Counted from the stretch's first letter, positions 52,348-61,360 are shown. The stretch: DNA of 64,000 nt from Actinomadura flavalba DSM 45200 (GCF_000374305.1 NZ_KB894094.1:186001-250000), one strand, 5' to 3'. Notes: generated from the letters alone by a model not told the origin. Numbers and translations are program-made.

Positions 52348-53019
52348 ATGACCGAGCCGGGCGCCCCTCCGCGCGGACGGCGGGGGACGGTGGCGAAGGC
52401 GGCGGAACGAGTGACCGAGGCACGACAGAGAATGCCCTTCCGTAAACCGGACGACGAGGGCGCGCGTCCCACAGACGTGACCGAGACCCTCGTGGCCAGG
52501 GGTACGGCGGGCGCGGTCGCCGTCGCCTGGGACGCCGACCAAGCGGTGACGGCGCTGTACAGCGCCAACTACCGCTCCCTCGTACGCCTCGCCGCCATGC
52601 TGGTGCGCGACTCCGGCACGGCCGAAGAGGTCGTGCAGGACGCGTTCGTCGCCATGCACGGCGGCTGGCGGCGCCTGCGCGACCCCGACAAGGCCCTGTC
52701 CTACCTGCGTCAGTCCGTGGTGAACCGGTCGCGCTCGGTGCTGCGACACCGGGCGGTGGTCGAGAAGTACGCCCCCAAGGGCCTGCCCGACGCGCCCAGC
52801 GCCGAGGTGGGCGCCATCGGCGAACTGGAGCGCTCGGCGGTCGTCGAGGCGCTCCACCGGCTGCCGAACCGGCAGCGCGAGGCCCTCGCGCTGCGGTACT
52901 ACGGTGATCTCTCCGAGGCGGAGATCGCCGCCTCCATGGGCATCTCCCGGGGTGCGGTCAAGAGCCACACCGCCCGGGGGATGGCCGCGATGCGCAACAT
53001 TCTGGAGCAATTCTCATGA
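52348..53019 (+). CDS. ECF-type sigma factor (SigE family)
   Basis: A 223-residue sigma factor. Residues 1-65 form an unusual charged extension. Region 2 follows (LYSANYRSLVRLAAMLVRDSGTAEEVVQDAFVAMHGGW), then region 4 (LPNRQREALALRYYGDLSEAEIAASMGISRGAVKSHTARG). Start is ATG 52348, though GTG 52390 or ATG 52432 would remove the extension. Upstream the sequence CAACCT-CTA-AGGTTG (about 52267-52281) is a small inverted repeat. Its stop overlaps the ATG of the next gene (ATGA), so the two are coupled, as expected of a sigma factor and its modulator. Confidence 0.88.
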   Translation: MTEPGAPPRGRRGTVAKAAERVTEARQRMPFRKPDDEGARPTDVTETLVARGTAGAVAVAWDADQAVTALYSANYRSLVRLAAMLVRDSGTAEEVVQDAFVAMHGGWRRLRDPDKALSYLRQSVVNRSRSVLRHRAVVEKYAPKGLPDAPSAEVGAIGELERSAVVEALHRLPNRQREALALRYYGDLSEAEIAASMGISRGAVKSHTARGMAAMRNILEQFS

Positions 53020-53705
53020 CCACCGGTCCCAGCGACGAGCAGCTCGGCGAGGTGCTCCGCCGCGCTCTGCACGCGGAGGCGGACACGGTCATCCCGGCCG
53101 ACGACGGCCTGGAGCGCATCCGCACCCGCATCGCCGCCCGCCCCGCGCGGCGTTTCGGGGTGGAATGGTTCACCGCCGGCTGGGCGCGGCCCGCGCTCGC
53201 GGTCGCCGCGGCCGTGGCGATCGCCGGGTTCGGCGTCTCCGCGCCGGAGACGCTCCGGTTCATCCAGGCGGGCGGCAGCGGCGCCCCCGCGCAGTCCCCC
53301 GACGCCAGGGGCGGCGACCACACCGGCGGCGCCCCGGGCGGTGGAGCCGCCGAACCGGCGCCCGCGCCGTCCGGCAGCGGTGACGGCGATCCGCGCGATC
53401 CCTCCGAGCCGCCGCCCACGACGTCGTCCACCGGCGCCCCGGCGTGCGGTCCGGCGGGGGCTTCGGCACCCGCGACGCCGCCTGCGGCGAGTCCGTCCGC
53501 GACCGGGCCGGACACGCCGGTCTCGGTCACGCGGTGCCCGTCGCCGTCGTCCCCGCCCACCAAGCCGACCCCGTCGCCGGGGCCGTCCACTCCGGCGCCG
53601 CAGCCGACCGAGCCCACCACCCCCACCGACCAGCCGACGCCTCCGGCCGAGCAGCCGACCGAGCCGGGCTCGGCCACGTCCGACTCGGGCGTCTCGGCGC
53701 CCTAG
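53016..53705 (+). CDS. Single-pass membrane protein, candidate anti-sigma partner
   Basis: A 229-residue protein. The N-terminal ~55 residues are cytoplasmic and helical (EQLGEVLRRALHAEADTVIP...LERIRTRIA). One transmembrane helix follows at about 57-76 (ARPALAVAAAVAIAGFGVSA), then an extracytoplasmic low-complexity tail rich in Pro, Thr, Ser and Glu. It lacks the zinc-binding HxxxCxxC motif of ZAS anti-sigma factors. Coupled to the sigma gene by ATGA overlap. An anti-sigma role is inferred from position. The Pro/Thr tail may sense the wall. Confidence 0.7.
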   Translation: MTTGPSDEQLGEVLRRALHAEADTVIPADDGLERIRTRIAARPARRFGVEWFTAGWARPALAVAAAVAIAGFGVSAPETLRFIQAGGSGAPAQSPDARGGDHTGGAPGGGAAEPAPAPSGSGDGDPRDPSEPPPTTSSTGAPACGPAGASAPATPPAASPSATGPDTPVSVTRCPSPSSPPTKPTPSPGPSTPAPQPTEPTTPTDQPTPPAEQPTEPGSATSDSGVSAP

Positions 53706-53708
53706 GCG

Positions 53709-54440
53709 CTACCAGCGTCCGGTCAGGGACGACATGACGGCCAGGGCGGCGACGCCCGCCGTCGAGGTGCGCAGGACGGTCGGGCCGAGCAGCACGCCGC
53801 CCGCCCCGGCCGCCGCGAACGTCGCCAGTTCGGTGTCGCTGACGCCGCCCTCGGGGCCGACGACGAGCACGATGTCGCCGGTCGCCGGGGGCGCGGCGGC
53901 ACTGAGCCGGTCGGTCGCCCCCTCGTGCAGTACATAGGCGGCGCCAGCGTCGCGCAGCCGCGCCGCGACGGCGGCCGTGCTGGCGAGGTCGGTGACGTGC
54001 GGCAGCCAGACGCGGCGCGCCTGCTTGGCGGCCTCCCGGGCGGCGTTGCGCCAGCGGCCCAGCGCCTTCTCGCGCCGCTCGGCCTTCCAGCGCGTCACGC
54101 AGCGCTCCGCCGCCCACGGCACGATCTCGTCGACCCCGGCCTCGGTCATCGTCTCGACGGCCAGCTCCCCGCGCTCCCCCTTGGGCAGCGCCTGCACGAC
54201 GACCAGGCGCGGCGCGGGCGCGGGCACCTCCCGCCGCGCGAGCACGTCCACGCTCAGCGCGTCGCGCTCCACGCCGGAGACGACGCCCTCGACGACGAGC
54301 CCGGCGCCGTCGGTCAGGTCGATCCGCTCCCCGGCCCGGAGCCGCCGGACCGTGGCCGCGTGCCGCCCCTCCGGCCCGTCGAGCACCACGCGCTCACCGG
54401 CCAGGGCGGCGGTCTCGACGAGGAAGACCGGTGCGCTCAT
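53709..54440 (-). CDS. rsmE: 16S rRNA (uracil1498-N3)-methyltransferase
   Basis: A 243-residue SPOUT methyltransferase that modifies U1498 of 16S rRNA. The N-terminal PUA-like part has GRHAATVRRLRAGERIDLTDGAG. The knotted domain has LVVVQALPKGER, IVPWAAERCVTRW, VLVVGPEGGVSDTEL and VLLGPTVLRTSTAGVAAL. The last two are the SAM-binding knot. It is downstream of dnaJ in the actinobacterial order and convergent with the sigma partner gene (3 bp between stop codons). Confidence 0.94.
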   Translation of the reverse strand: MSAPVFLVETAALAGERVVLDGPEGRHAATVRRLRAGERIDLTDGAGLVVEGVVSGVERDALSVDVLARREVPAPAPRLVVVQALPKGERGELAVETMTEAGVDEIVPWAAERCVTRWKAERREKALGRWRNAAREAAKQARRVWLPHVTDLASTAAVAARLRDAGAAYVLHEGATDRLSAAAPPATGDIVLVVGPEGGVSDTELATFAAAGAGGVLLGPTVLRTSTAGVAALAVMSSLTGRW

Positions 54441-54466
54441 GGTGCTGGCAACCCTTCATCGCGCGC

Positions 54467-54521
54467 GGCCTACCGGGAGGGCGCTCCGCCCGGCGGGGCG
54501 GCGCGGCCCTCCCGGTAGGCC
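54467..54521 (-). terminator. Long hairpin between dnaJ and rsmE
   Basis: A perfect 16-bp outer stem (54467-54482 with 54506-54521) and an inner 6-bp CCGCCC/GGGCGG stem (54486-54491 with 54496-54501). It separates dnaJ from rsmE, both on the minus strand. Probably a terminator or transcript-end stabiliser. Confidence 0.75.
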
Positions 54522-54535
54522 GTGACGGTGTCTCT

Positions 54536-55669
54536 TCAGTGCTGGTTGAACGCGTCCCGCAGGCGGGAGAAGACGCCGCGCTGGCCGGGGGCGAAGCGGC
54601 CGGGCGGGCGCTCCTCGCCGCGCAGGACGGCGAGGCGGCGCAGCAGTTCCTCCTGCTCCTCGTCGAGCCGGGAGGGGGTCTCGACGCGGACGTGGATGTT
54701 CAGGTCGCCGCGGCCGCTCTCGTTGAGGTGCCGGACGCCGCGCCCGTACAGGGTGGTGACCTGGCCCGACTGCGTGCCGGGCTTGATGTCCACCTCTTCG
54801 GGGCCGTCGAGGGTCTCGATCGTGACGCTGGTGCCGAGGGCCGCCGCCGTCATCGGGATCTCGACCGTGCAGTGCAGGTCGTCGCCCTCGCGCTCGAAGA
54901 TCGGGTGGGGCTTCTCGACGATCTCCAGGAAGAGGTCTCCGGCGGGGCCGCCGCCGGAGCCGACCTCGCCCTCGCCCGCGAGCTGGATGTGGATGCCGTT
55001 CTCGACGCCCGCCGGGATCTTGACCTTGACGGTGCGGCGGGTGCGGACCCGGCCGTCGCCCGAGCACTCCGGGCACGGGTGCCGGATGACCGACCCGAAA
55101 CCACCGCACTGCGGGCACGGACGGGCCGTCATGACCTGGCCGAGGAACGAGCGCTGCACCTGCTGCACCTCGCCCCGGCCCTGGCACGTGTCGCAGGTGT
55201 CGGGGTGGGTGCCGGGCGCGGTGCCCTCACCCTGGCAGTGCGTGCAGGCGACGGCGGTGTCGATCGTCAGCTCGCGGGTGGTGCCGAACGCCGTCTCGGT
55301 GAGGTCGAGTTCGACCCGCAGCGTGGCGTTGCGTCCCCGGCGGGCCCGGCTGCGCGGGCCGCGCGCGGACGCCGAGCCGAAGAACGCGTCCATGATGTCG
55401 CTGAACGGGAACCCGGCGCCGCCGCCGAACCCGGCACCGCCGGCTCCGGCGCGCGCGAACGGGTCGGCGCCCATGTCGTACATCTCCCGCTTCTGCGGGT
55501 CGGAGAGGACTTCGTACGCCTGGGTGACCTCTTTGAACTTCTCCTGCGTGGCCGGATCGGGGTTGACGTCCGGGTGCAGTTCGCGCGCGAGCCGGCGGTA
55601 CGCCTTCTTCACCTCGTCCGCGCTGGCGTCCCGCCGGACGCCGAGGGTCGCGTAGTAGTCGTTGGCCAC
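54536..55669 (-). CDS. dnaJ: Chaperone DnaJ
   Basis: A 377-residue type I J-protein that activates DnaK. J domain at residues 3-65 with HPD in [11 protein letters not shown]; Gly/Phe-rich linker about 75-100; four CxxCxGxG zinc repeats ([32 protein letters not shown]); C-terminal substrate-binding part. GTG 55669 follows directly on the hrcA TAA. The hrcA-dnaJ pair under CIRCE marks this as the second (dnaJ2-type) copy known in actinobacteria. Confidence 0.95.
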   Translation of the reverse strand: MANDYYATLGVRRDASADEVKKAYRRLARELHPDVNPDPATQEKFKEVTQAYEVLSDPQKREMYDMGADPFARAGAGGAGFGGGAGFPFSDIMDAFFGSASARGPRSRARRGRNATLRVELDLTETAFGTTRELTIDTAVACTHCQGEGTAPGTHPDTCDTCQGRGEVQQVQRSFLGQVMTARPCPQCGGFGSVIRHPCPECSGDGRVRTRRTVKVKIPAGVENGIHIQLAGEGEVGSGGGPAGDLFLEIVEKPHPIFEREGDDLHCTVEIPMTAAALGTSVTIETLDGPEEVDIKPGTQSGQVTTLYGRGVRHLNESGRGDLNIHVRVETPSRLDEEQEELLRRLAVLRGEERPPGRFAPGQRGVFSRLRDAFNQH

Positions 55670-56683
55670 TTACGACCCCGCCAGGATCTGTCCCACGTAC
55701 CGTGCCACTGCCCGTACCGCTCCCATCGTGCTGGGGTAATCCATGCGTGTCGGCCCGAGCACGCCCAGCCGGGCCAGGGTGATGTCACCGGCGCCGTAGC
55801 CGGTGGCGACGATCGAGGTGGACCGGAGGCCCTCGTCGGGGTTCTCCGTGCCGATCCGCACCGTCACTGTAGAGGAATCGCCGGTCTCTCCGAGCAGCCT
55901 CATCAGGACGACCTGCTCCTCCAGCGCCTCCAGGACGTCCCGCAGGCTGCGCGAGAAGTCCACGTGCGCCAGGTTGGCCGCACCGGCGAAGACGACCTTC
56001 TCCTCCGTGCGGTCGACCAGGCTCTCCAGCAGCACCGACAGCACCGCCGCCGCGAGCGGCCGGTCGTCCGGGGCGAGCTTGTCCGGCAGGTCGGCCACCG
56101 CGTCGGGGGCGTCGCCGAGGCCACAACCGTCCAGACACGTGTTGAGCAACGCCCGCAGGTGCGCGATCGATTCCTCCGGCACCGGCGTCAGCGTCTCGAT
56201 CAGCCGCTGCTCGACCCGGCCGGTGTTGGTGATCACCACCAGGAGCAGCCGCCGCTCGGCCACCGGGACCAGCTCCACGTGCCGCACCGTCGAACGCGAC
56301 AGCGACGGGTACTGCACGACCGCGACCTGCCGGGTGAGCTGCGCGAGCAGCCGCACCGTGCGGCCGACGATGTCGTCCAGGTCGTAGGCGCCGCCGAGGA
56401 ACGTCTCGATGGCGCGGCGCTCGGCGACCGACAGCGGCTTGATCGTGGACAGCCGGTCCACGAACAGGCGATAGCCCTTGTCGGTCGGGATGCGCCCGGC
56501 GCTGGTGTGCGGCTGCGTGATGTAGCCCTGCTCCTCCAGCACCGCCATGTCGTTGCGGATCGTCGCCGACGACACGCCGAGGCTGTGGCGGTCCACCAAG
56601 GTCTTGGAGCCGACCGGCTCGTTGGTGGAGACATGGTCCTCGACGATGGCGCGCAGGACCGCGAGTTTCCGGTCGTCGAGCAC
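55670..56683 (-). CDS. hrcA: Heat-inducible transcriptional repressor HrcA
   Basis: A 337-residue repressor of class I heat-shock genes. N-terminal winged helix ([42 protein letters not shown]) and [19 protein letters not shown], a hallmark segment. GTG 56683 has GGGGAGG seven bases upstream and gives the standard N-terminus. The operator CIRCE lies 26 bp upstream, so the gene is autoregulated and shares control with dnaJ. Confidence 0.95.
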   Translation of the reverse strand: MLDDRKLAVLRAIVEDHVSTNEPVGSKTLVDRHSLGVSSATIRNDMAVLEEQGYITQPHTSAGRIPTDKGYRLFVDRLSTIKPLSVAERRAIETFLGGAYDLDDIVGRTVRLLAQLTRQVAVVQYPSLSRSTVRHVELVPVAERRLLLVVITNTGRVEQRLIETLTPVPEESIAHLRALLNTCLDGCGLGDAPDAVADLPDKLAPDDRPLAAAVLSVLLESLVDRTEEKVVFAGAANLAHVDFSRSLRDVLEALEEQVVLMRLLGETGDSSTVTVRIGTENPDEGLRSTSIVATGYGAGDITLARLGVLGPTRMDYPSTMGAVRAVARYVGQILAGS

Positions 56684-56708
56684 GTGGTCACCTCCCCTGC
56701 CCCCGTAC

Positions 56709-56733
56709 TGGCACTCCTTGCTTCGGAGTGCCA
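56709..56733 (-). promoter_or_regulatory. CIRCE operator of hrcA-dnaJ
   Basis: TGGCACTC (56709-56716), a 9-nt spacer, and GAGTGCCA (56726-56733): perfect 8-bp arms with the exact CIRCE spacing. Compared with the consensus TTAGCACTC-N9-GAGTGCTAA it keeps GCACTC/GAGTGC. TTGGCA at its upstream edge may serve as the -35. Confidence 0.92.
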
Positions 56734-56800
56734 AGTGTACGACCCCCGGAGGGTCGTCCGGAGGTGCCCGGCTCGCTCGCGCTCGTTAGAGTGCGGTGGC

Positions 56801-57616
56801 GTGCGGAGCAACGACTACGGCGAGGACGTCCTCGCGGGCGACTGGCGGCGACCCCGCAAGGGGCAGATCCCGGAGGTCCCGGCCGAACCGGGCCTGGTCG
56901 CGGAGGACCCCGGCAGCGGCTTCTGCGGCGCGGTCGTCGGATGCGACAAGTTCGGCGTCACCCTGGAGGACCGGTTCGGCAAGCGGCGCGTGTTCCCGCT
57001 CGCGCCCGCCGCCTTCCTCATCGACGGACGGCCCGTCACCCTCACCCGTCCCGTCGCGGCGCCGCGCGGCCCCGCCCGGTCGGCGTCGGGCTCGGTGCAC
57101 GTCGCGGGCGTGCGGGCGCAGGTCGCCAAGGAGAGCCGGATCTACGTCGAGGGCCTGCACGACGCCGAGCTGGTCGAGAAGATCTGGGGGCACGACCTGC
57201 GGGTCGAGGGCGTCGTCGTTGAATACCTGGAGGGCGTGGACGACCTGCCCGCCATCGTGGACGAGTTCGCGCCCGGCGAGGGGCGGCGGCTCGGCGTCCT
57301 GGTCGACCATCTCGTCGCCGGGTCCAAGGAGAGCCGCATCGCCGCCCGCGTCACCTCGCCGCACGTGCTCGTCGCCGGGCACCCGTACGTGGACGTGTGG
57401 GCGGCCGTCAAACCGTCCGCCGTCGGCATCGCCGCCTGGCCGGACGTGCCCCGCGGCCTGCCCTGGAAGGAGGGCGTGCTCGCCGCGCTCGGCTGGGGGG
57501 ACGACACCGGCGCCGCCTGGAAGCGCATCCTCGGTTCCGTCACGACCTACGCCGATCTGGAACCGGAACTGCTCGGGCGCGTCGAAGAGTTGATTGACTT
57601 CGTCACGGCACCGTGA
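56801..57616 (+). CDS. DUF3097 family protein
   Basis: A 271-residue cytoplasmic protein conserved in actinobacteria beside hrcA and hemW. It begins VRSNDYGEDVLAGDWRRPRKGQIPEVPAEPGLV and has a central Toprim-like-looking stretch: SRIYVEGLHDAELVEKIWGHDLRVEGVVVEYLEGVDDLP, then GVLVDHLVAGSKESRIA. The EGLHDAELVEKIWG and LVDHL elements recall Toprim acidic motifs, so nucleic-acid binding or cleavage is possible but unproven. GTG 56801; TAGAGT lies eight bases upstream, with no ribosome binding site. Confidence 0.85.
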   Translation: MRSNDYGEDVLAGDWRRPRKGQIPEVPAEPGLVAEDPGSGFCGAVVGCDKFGVTLEDRFGKRRVFPLAPAAFLIDGRPVTLTRPVAAPRGPARSASGSVHVAGVRAQVAKESRIYVEGLHDAELVEKIWGHDLRVEGVVVEYLEGVDDLPAIVDEFAPGEGRRLGVLVDHLVAGSKESRIAARVTSPHVLVAGHPYVDVWAAVKPSAVGIAAWPDVPRGLPWKEGVLAALGWGDDTGAAWKRILGSVTTYADLEPELLGRVEELIDFVTAP

Positions 57617-57662
57617 CGGAACCGCCCGTCCAGCCCCCCGCCGCTGAGCGACAGGAGCACGC

Positions 57663-58160
57663 GTGAGCTACGGAAACCAGCCGTCCGGCCAGCCGCAGGA
57701 CCCGTACGGGCAGCAGGGCTACGGCCAGCAGCACGGCCAGCCGGGCTACGACCAGGCCGCGTACGGCCAGGCGCCCGGCTACGACGCCTACGGGCAGCCC
57801 GGCCAGATGCAGCCCTACGGAACGCCCGGCCAGGTCACCTCCGACGACCGCACGTGGGGGCTGCTCTGCCACCTCGGGCAGTTCCTGCTGGGGTTCGTCG
57901 CCCCGCTGCTCGTCTACCTCATCAAGAAGGACGAGTCGCCGTTCCTGCGCCACCACGGCGCCCAGGGCCTCAACTTCGCGATCACGCAGTTCGTCTACGC
58001 GATGATCAGCGCCATTCTGATGATCGTGCTGATCGGGTTCGTGCTGCTGCCCGCCGTGCTGATCGCGCAGTTCGTGTTCATCATCATCGCGGCCATCGCG
58101 GCGAACAAGGGCGAGTACTACCGCTTCCCGTCGTTCATGGCGTGGCCGATGTTCACCTGA
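57663..58160 (+). CDS. DUF4870 membrane protein with Gln/Tyr-rich N-terminus
   Basis: A 165-residue protein. A disordered, Gln/Gly/Tyr/Pro-rich N-terminus of about 58 residues with YGQ/YGQP repeats precedes a DUF4870 domain: DDRTWGLLCHLGQFLLGFVAPLLVYLIKKDESPFLRHHGAQGLNF, then two more hydrophobic helices. DUF4870 proteins are small membrane proteins of unknown function. GTG start with AGGAG upstream. A second DUF4870 gene lies 3 kb away (60941), with hemW between them. Confidence 0.85.
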   Translation: MSYGNQPSGQPQDPYGQQGYGQQHGQPGYDQAAYGQAPGYDAYGQPGQMQPYGTPGQVTSDDRTWGLLCHLGQFLLGFVAPLLVYLIKKDESPFLRHHGAQGLNFAITQFVYAMISAILMIVLIGFVLLPAVLIAQFVFIIIAAIAANKGEYYRFPSFMAWPMFT

Positions 58161-58170
58161 CCGCCGGGCT

Positions 58171-59379
58171 TCAGGTGAGGTCGCGGACGAGCGCGTCGGC
58201 GAGCAGCCGGCCGCGCAGCGTCGGCACCGCCCGGCCGGAGGCGGCGGGGGCGGGTTCCAGCAGCCCGTCCCCGACGGCCCGCCGGACGGCGGCGTCGTCC
58301 AGCAGGTCCACCGGGCAGCCGTCGGCCAGCCGCAGTTCGAGCATGATCCGCTCGACGCGGCGGTCGGCGTCGTCCAGGACCTCGCGGGCGTGCGCGGGCG
58401 TGACGCCCTCGGCCAGCCGCGCCGCGTACGCCGCTGGGTGCTTGACGTTCCACCAGCGGGTGCCGCCGACGTGGCTGTGCGCGCCCGGACCGGCGCCCCA
58501 CCAGTCGGCGCCCGTCCAGTACAGCAGGTTGTGGCGGCAGGCCGCCTCGGGCGACGCCGCCCAGTTGGAGATCTCGTACCAGCGCAGGCCCGCGCCGCTC
58601 AGCATCTCCTCGGCCATGAGGTAGCGGTCGGCCATGGCGTCGTCGTCGGGCGCCGCCAGCTCGCCGCGCCGCACCCGCGCCGCCAGCCGCGTGCCCTCCT
58701 CGACGATCAGCGCGTACGCGGACACGTGGTCGGGCTCGGCGGCCAGCGCGGCCTCCAGGGAGGCGCGCCAGTCGTCGTCGGACTCGCCCGGGGTGCCGTA
58801 GATGAGGTCGAGGTTGACGTGCGCGAAGCCCGCCTTGCGCGTCCAGTCCACGACGTCGGCGACGCGGCCGGGCGTGTGCGCGCGGTCCAGGACGCGCAGC
58901 ACGTGCTCGCGGGCGCTCTGCATCCCGAACGAGACGCGGGTGAACCCGGCGGCCCGCAGCCCCTCCAGGTAGGCGAGGTCGACCGACTCGGGGTTGGCCT
59001 CCGTGGTGACCTCCGCGCCGGGCGCGAGGCCGAACTCGGCGTCGATCGCGGCCAGGACGGCGCCCAGGTCGCCGGGGGGCAGCAGCGTCGGCGTGCCCCC
59101 GCCGACGAACACCGTCCGCACGGGCAGCTCGGCGTCGCCCAGCACCCGCCGCGCCTGCCGGATCTCCCGCACGACCGTTTCCGCGTAGGCTTCGCGGCTC
59201 GCGCCCGCGCCCAGCTCCGTCGCGGTGTAGGTGTTGAAGTCGCAGTAGCCGCAGCGCGTCACGCAGAACGGCACGTGGACGTAGAACGCGAACGGCCGGG
59301 TGCCGAGCCCGTCCAGCGCGCTGCGGGGCAGCGCGCCGTCGGCGGGCACGGGGTCGCCATCGGGAAGGGTCGCGGGCAC
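58171..59379 (-). CDS. hemW: Radical SAM heme chaperone HemW
   Basis: A 402-residue radical SAM protein. The iron-sulfur motif CVTRCGYC gives Cys39, Cys43 and Cys46, followed by DFNTYT, a HemW/HemN feature. Other family motifs are TVFVGGGTPTLL, TTEANPESVD, RVSFGMQSA and NLDLIYGTPGE. HemW traffics heme and is not a coproporphyrinogen oxidase, although such proteins are often annotated as HemN. Start GTG 59379 is a best guess because no good ribosome binding site is visible. It is convergent with the DUF4870 gene. Confidence 0.92.
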   Translation of the reverse strand: MPATLPDGDPVPADGALPRSALDGLGTRPFAFYVHVPFCVTRCGYCDFNTYTATELGAGASREAYAETVVREIRQARRVLGDAELPVRTVFVGGGTPTLLPPGDLGAVLAAIDAEFGLAPGAEVTTEANPESVDLAYLEGLRAAGFTRVSFGMQSAREHVLRVLDRAHTPGRVADVVDWTRKAGFAHVNLDLIYGTPGESDDDWRASLEAALAAEPDHVSAYALIVEEGTRLAARVRRGELAAPDDDAMADRYLMAEEMLSGAGLRWYEISNWAASPEAACRHNLLYWTGADWWGAGPGAHSHVGGTRWWNVKHPAAYAARLAEGVTPAHAREVLDDADRRVERIMLELRLADGCPVDLLDDAAVRRAVGDGLLEPAPAASGRAVPTLRGRLLADALVRDLT

Positions 59380-59409
59380 TCCCCCAGTGTGCCGCGCCGG
59401 GGACCGTGC

Positions 59410-59850
59410 TCAGACCTCCGCGAGACGGGCCCGCAGCCAGTCCGGGATGTGCTCGTCGTGGCGGGGGAAGCGGTCGAGGTCCTGACGGAACGCGGCGGCG
59501 GTGAGGGCCGGGTGGAAGTCGGGTTCGCCGTCGTAGTCGAACTCGGCGCTGAACCGGCCGGAGCGTTCCACCTCCAGCAGCGCCGTGAACCACGCGCCCT
59601 TGCCGCGCCGGTACATGACGCGGCGCAGCTCGTCCAGCTTGCCGACCGCCTGGCCGGGCGGCATCGCGGTGCGGCGCCCGCCGTGCGCGTCCAGGATCTC
59701 GAACAGCACGCTGTCGATCCCGACCGTGGCGCGGAACTCCACGCTGAGCCGCTCCCACCCGAACGGGGCGGCGGCGCGGAGCGCGCGGACGACCGCGTTG
59801 ACGGTCTCGCGCTCCTTGGCCGAACGCAGGACCTGATCCGCGTGGGTCAC
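59410..59850 (-). CDS. YezG-like (DUF600) protein
   Basis: A 146-residue cytoplasmic protein that resembles the YezG/DUF600 immunity-like family: a helical N-terminus (VLRSAKERETVNAVVRALRAAAPFGWERLSVEF), then KGAWFTALLEVERSGRFSAEFDYDGEPDF and DLDRFPRHDEHIPDWL, the last part close to the family's terminal motif. YezG-type proteins are often antitoxins of secreted nuclease toxins, but no toxin is seen nearby. GTG 59850 with GGAAGG nine bases upstream. It follows hemW's start by 30 bp on the same strand. Confidence 0.6.
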   Translation of the reverse strand: MTHADQVLRSAKERETVNAVVRALRAAAPFGWERLSVEFRATVGIDSVLFEILDAHGGRRTAMPPGQAVGKLDELRRVMYRRGKGAWFTALLEVERSGRFSAEFDYDGEPDFHPALTAAAFRQDLDRFPRHDEHIPDWLRARLAEV

Positions 59851-60025
59851 CCTCGCATACCTTCCGACGTTCCGGATGCGTCCGAACACCGACCGTAGCG
59901 GCAGGCGCCGTCCCGCTCCGGGACGTCCGCCGTGTCGCGTCCGACACGGCGCGGTCATCCCCGGCGAAACGCGCACAACGCGCGTCCACCGGCGTCGGCG
60001 GCACCGGTCCGGATAAAGTCGCAGG

Positions 60026-60892
60026 ATGGTGGACTTCGGGGCGCCCCGCTACGGACGCGTGCCGGCACGGGTTCTGCTCACCGGCGGCCCCGACGGCTGG
60101 CACTGCGAGATCATCGACGAGAAGGACGGCCGCGACCGCCGCACGCTGTCCCGCACCGGCGCCGTCTGGCGCGACGGGACCGCCCCCGCCTGGTGGGGAC
60201 CGCGGCTCGCCGAGACCGCCGCGACGCTGCGCGAGAGCGCCGCCCGGCTCCTCACCGACCGCGCCTTCACCGAACTGGGCGCCGAGGCCGACGTGACCTG
60301 GTTCGTCGTGGACGAGCCCGTCGCGTGGGAGGGGCTCGTCACGCTGCGCGACCCCGACCCGGCCCGGTTCCCCGGCCGCGTCCCGCCCTTCGTCGTCGCC
60401 CTCGAACCCGGCCGCGGCGCGGTCCTGCCCGACGCCGACCTGCTCTTCTCCACCAGCGCCGCCGACGCGTTCGACACGCTCACCGCCGTCGCCGGGCGGC
60501 TGGCGTCGCCCGTCCCGGCGCCGTCGTTCATCTGCGGGTACAGCGCGCACCGCGCCATCCGCGTCGGGCGGGGCTCGCTGTCGGTCGCCGCCGTCCGCGA
60601 ACCCGGCGGCGCCGAGCGCGTCAGCACCGTCTTCGGCTCCCGGCCCGGCGGCTGGGGCGGCAACCCCGAGCTGCGGTTCCGCTACGACGGCATCGACCTG
60701 CTCGACGAGCCCGCCGCCGACGTCGTCACGCTGCTGCGCGACCTCGGGCACCGCACCCTCGACCGGCACGGGCAGACCGTCCTGCCCGATCTCGGCCTCA
60801 GCCTCGCGCCGCCGCCCGGCGGCGGGCACCGCTTCGAGCACGTCGCCCTGGAGTTCCCGCACGGCCGCACCGACCCGCGCCGGCTCCGCTGA
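60026..60892 (+). CDS. Hypothetical protein
   Basis: A 288-residue cytoplasmic protein with no family I can name. It has no signal peptide or membrane helix. Visible features are an N-terminal region with GPDGWHCEIIDEKDGRDRRTL, a central ADVTWFVVDEPVAWEGLVTL, and a C-terminal LRFRYDGIDLLDEPAADVVTLLRDLGH that ends in HRFEHVALEFPHG. The last part recalls YezG/SMI1-type helper proteins. TAAAGT lies exactly six bases before the ATG with no ribosome binding site, so a leaderless transcript is likely. It is divergent from the YezG-like gene. Confidence 0.55.
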   Translation: MVDFGAPRYGRVPARVLLTGGPDGWHCEIIDEKDGRDRRTLSRTGAVWRDGTAPAWWGPRLAETAATLRESAARLLTDRAFTELGAEADVTWFVVDEPVAWEGLVTLRDPDPARFPGRVPPFVVALEPGRGAVLPDADLLFSTSAADAFDTLTAVAGRLASPVPAPSFICGYSAHRAIRVGRGSLSVAAVREPGGAERVSTVFGSRPGGWGGNPELRFRYDGIDLLDEPAADVVTLLRDLGHRTLDRHGQTVLPDLGLSLAPPPGGGHRFEHVALEFPHGRTDPRRLR

Positions 60893-60940
60893 CGCCGTAA
60901 ACTGCCGCGTACTCCGCCGCCCCCTGGAAGGACACTCGCC

Positions 60941-61357
60941 ATGGCCTACGGGCCTCCCCCGTCGCCCGGTCCCGCCTGGCAGCAGCCCCCGCACCAGCCG
61001 CCGCGTCCGGCCGCGCCACCGCCCGGCCCGATCACCGTCGACGACCGCAACTGGGCGCTCATGGCCTACATCGGCCAGTTCGTCCTGGCGGGCATCGCGC
61101 CCGCCATCGTCTACTTGGGCAAGGCGCGGCACCCGTTCGTGCGGCGGCACGCCGCGCAGGCGCTCAACATGGGCATCGCGTCGGCCGCCGTGTGGACGTT
61201 CGCGCTGCTGGTCTCGCTCGTCTTCGACCAGATCCTCGTGCTGCCGATGATCTTCACCGGCGCCACGTTCTTCGCGCTCGTCTGGGCCGGACGCTCCGCC
61301 AACCGCGGCGAGTTCCGCGAGGTGCCGATCGTGCTGGCCTGGCCGCTGGTCAAGTGA
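60941..61357 (+). CDS. DUF4870 membrane protein (second copy)
   Basis: A 138-residue protein related to the one at 57663: a Pro-rich N-terminus (about 30 residues, AYGPPPSPGPAWQQPPHQPP) and a DUF4870 core TVDDRNWALMAYIGQFVLAGIAPAIVYLGKARHPFVRRHAAQALN, followed by two helices and AWPLVK. The ribosome binding site GGAAGGA is present. The two paralogs share the AWPM/AWPL C-terminus and FVRRHAAQ/FLRHHGAQ motif. Function is unknown; small membrane homeostasis proteins are a possibility. Confidence 0.85.
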   Translation: MAYGPPPSPGPAWQQPPHQPPRPAAPPPGPITVDDRNWALMAYIGQFVLAGIAPAIVYLGKARHPFVRRHAAQALNMGIASAAVWTFALLVSLVFDQILVLPMIFTGATFFALVWAGRSANRGEFREVPIVLAWPLVK

Positions 61358-61360
61358 GAG

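Noticed and set aside
54431..56800. Upstream part of a long plus-strand open frame that ends in the DUF3097 gene
   Set aside because: It runs antisense to dnaJ and hrcA. Only the part from GTG 56801 has family resemblance and a promoter-like element.
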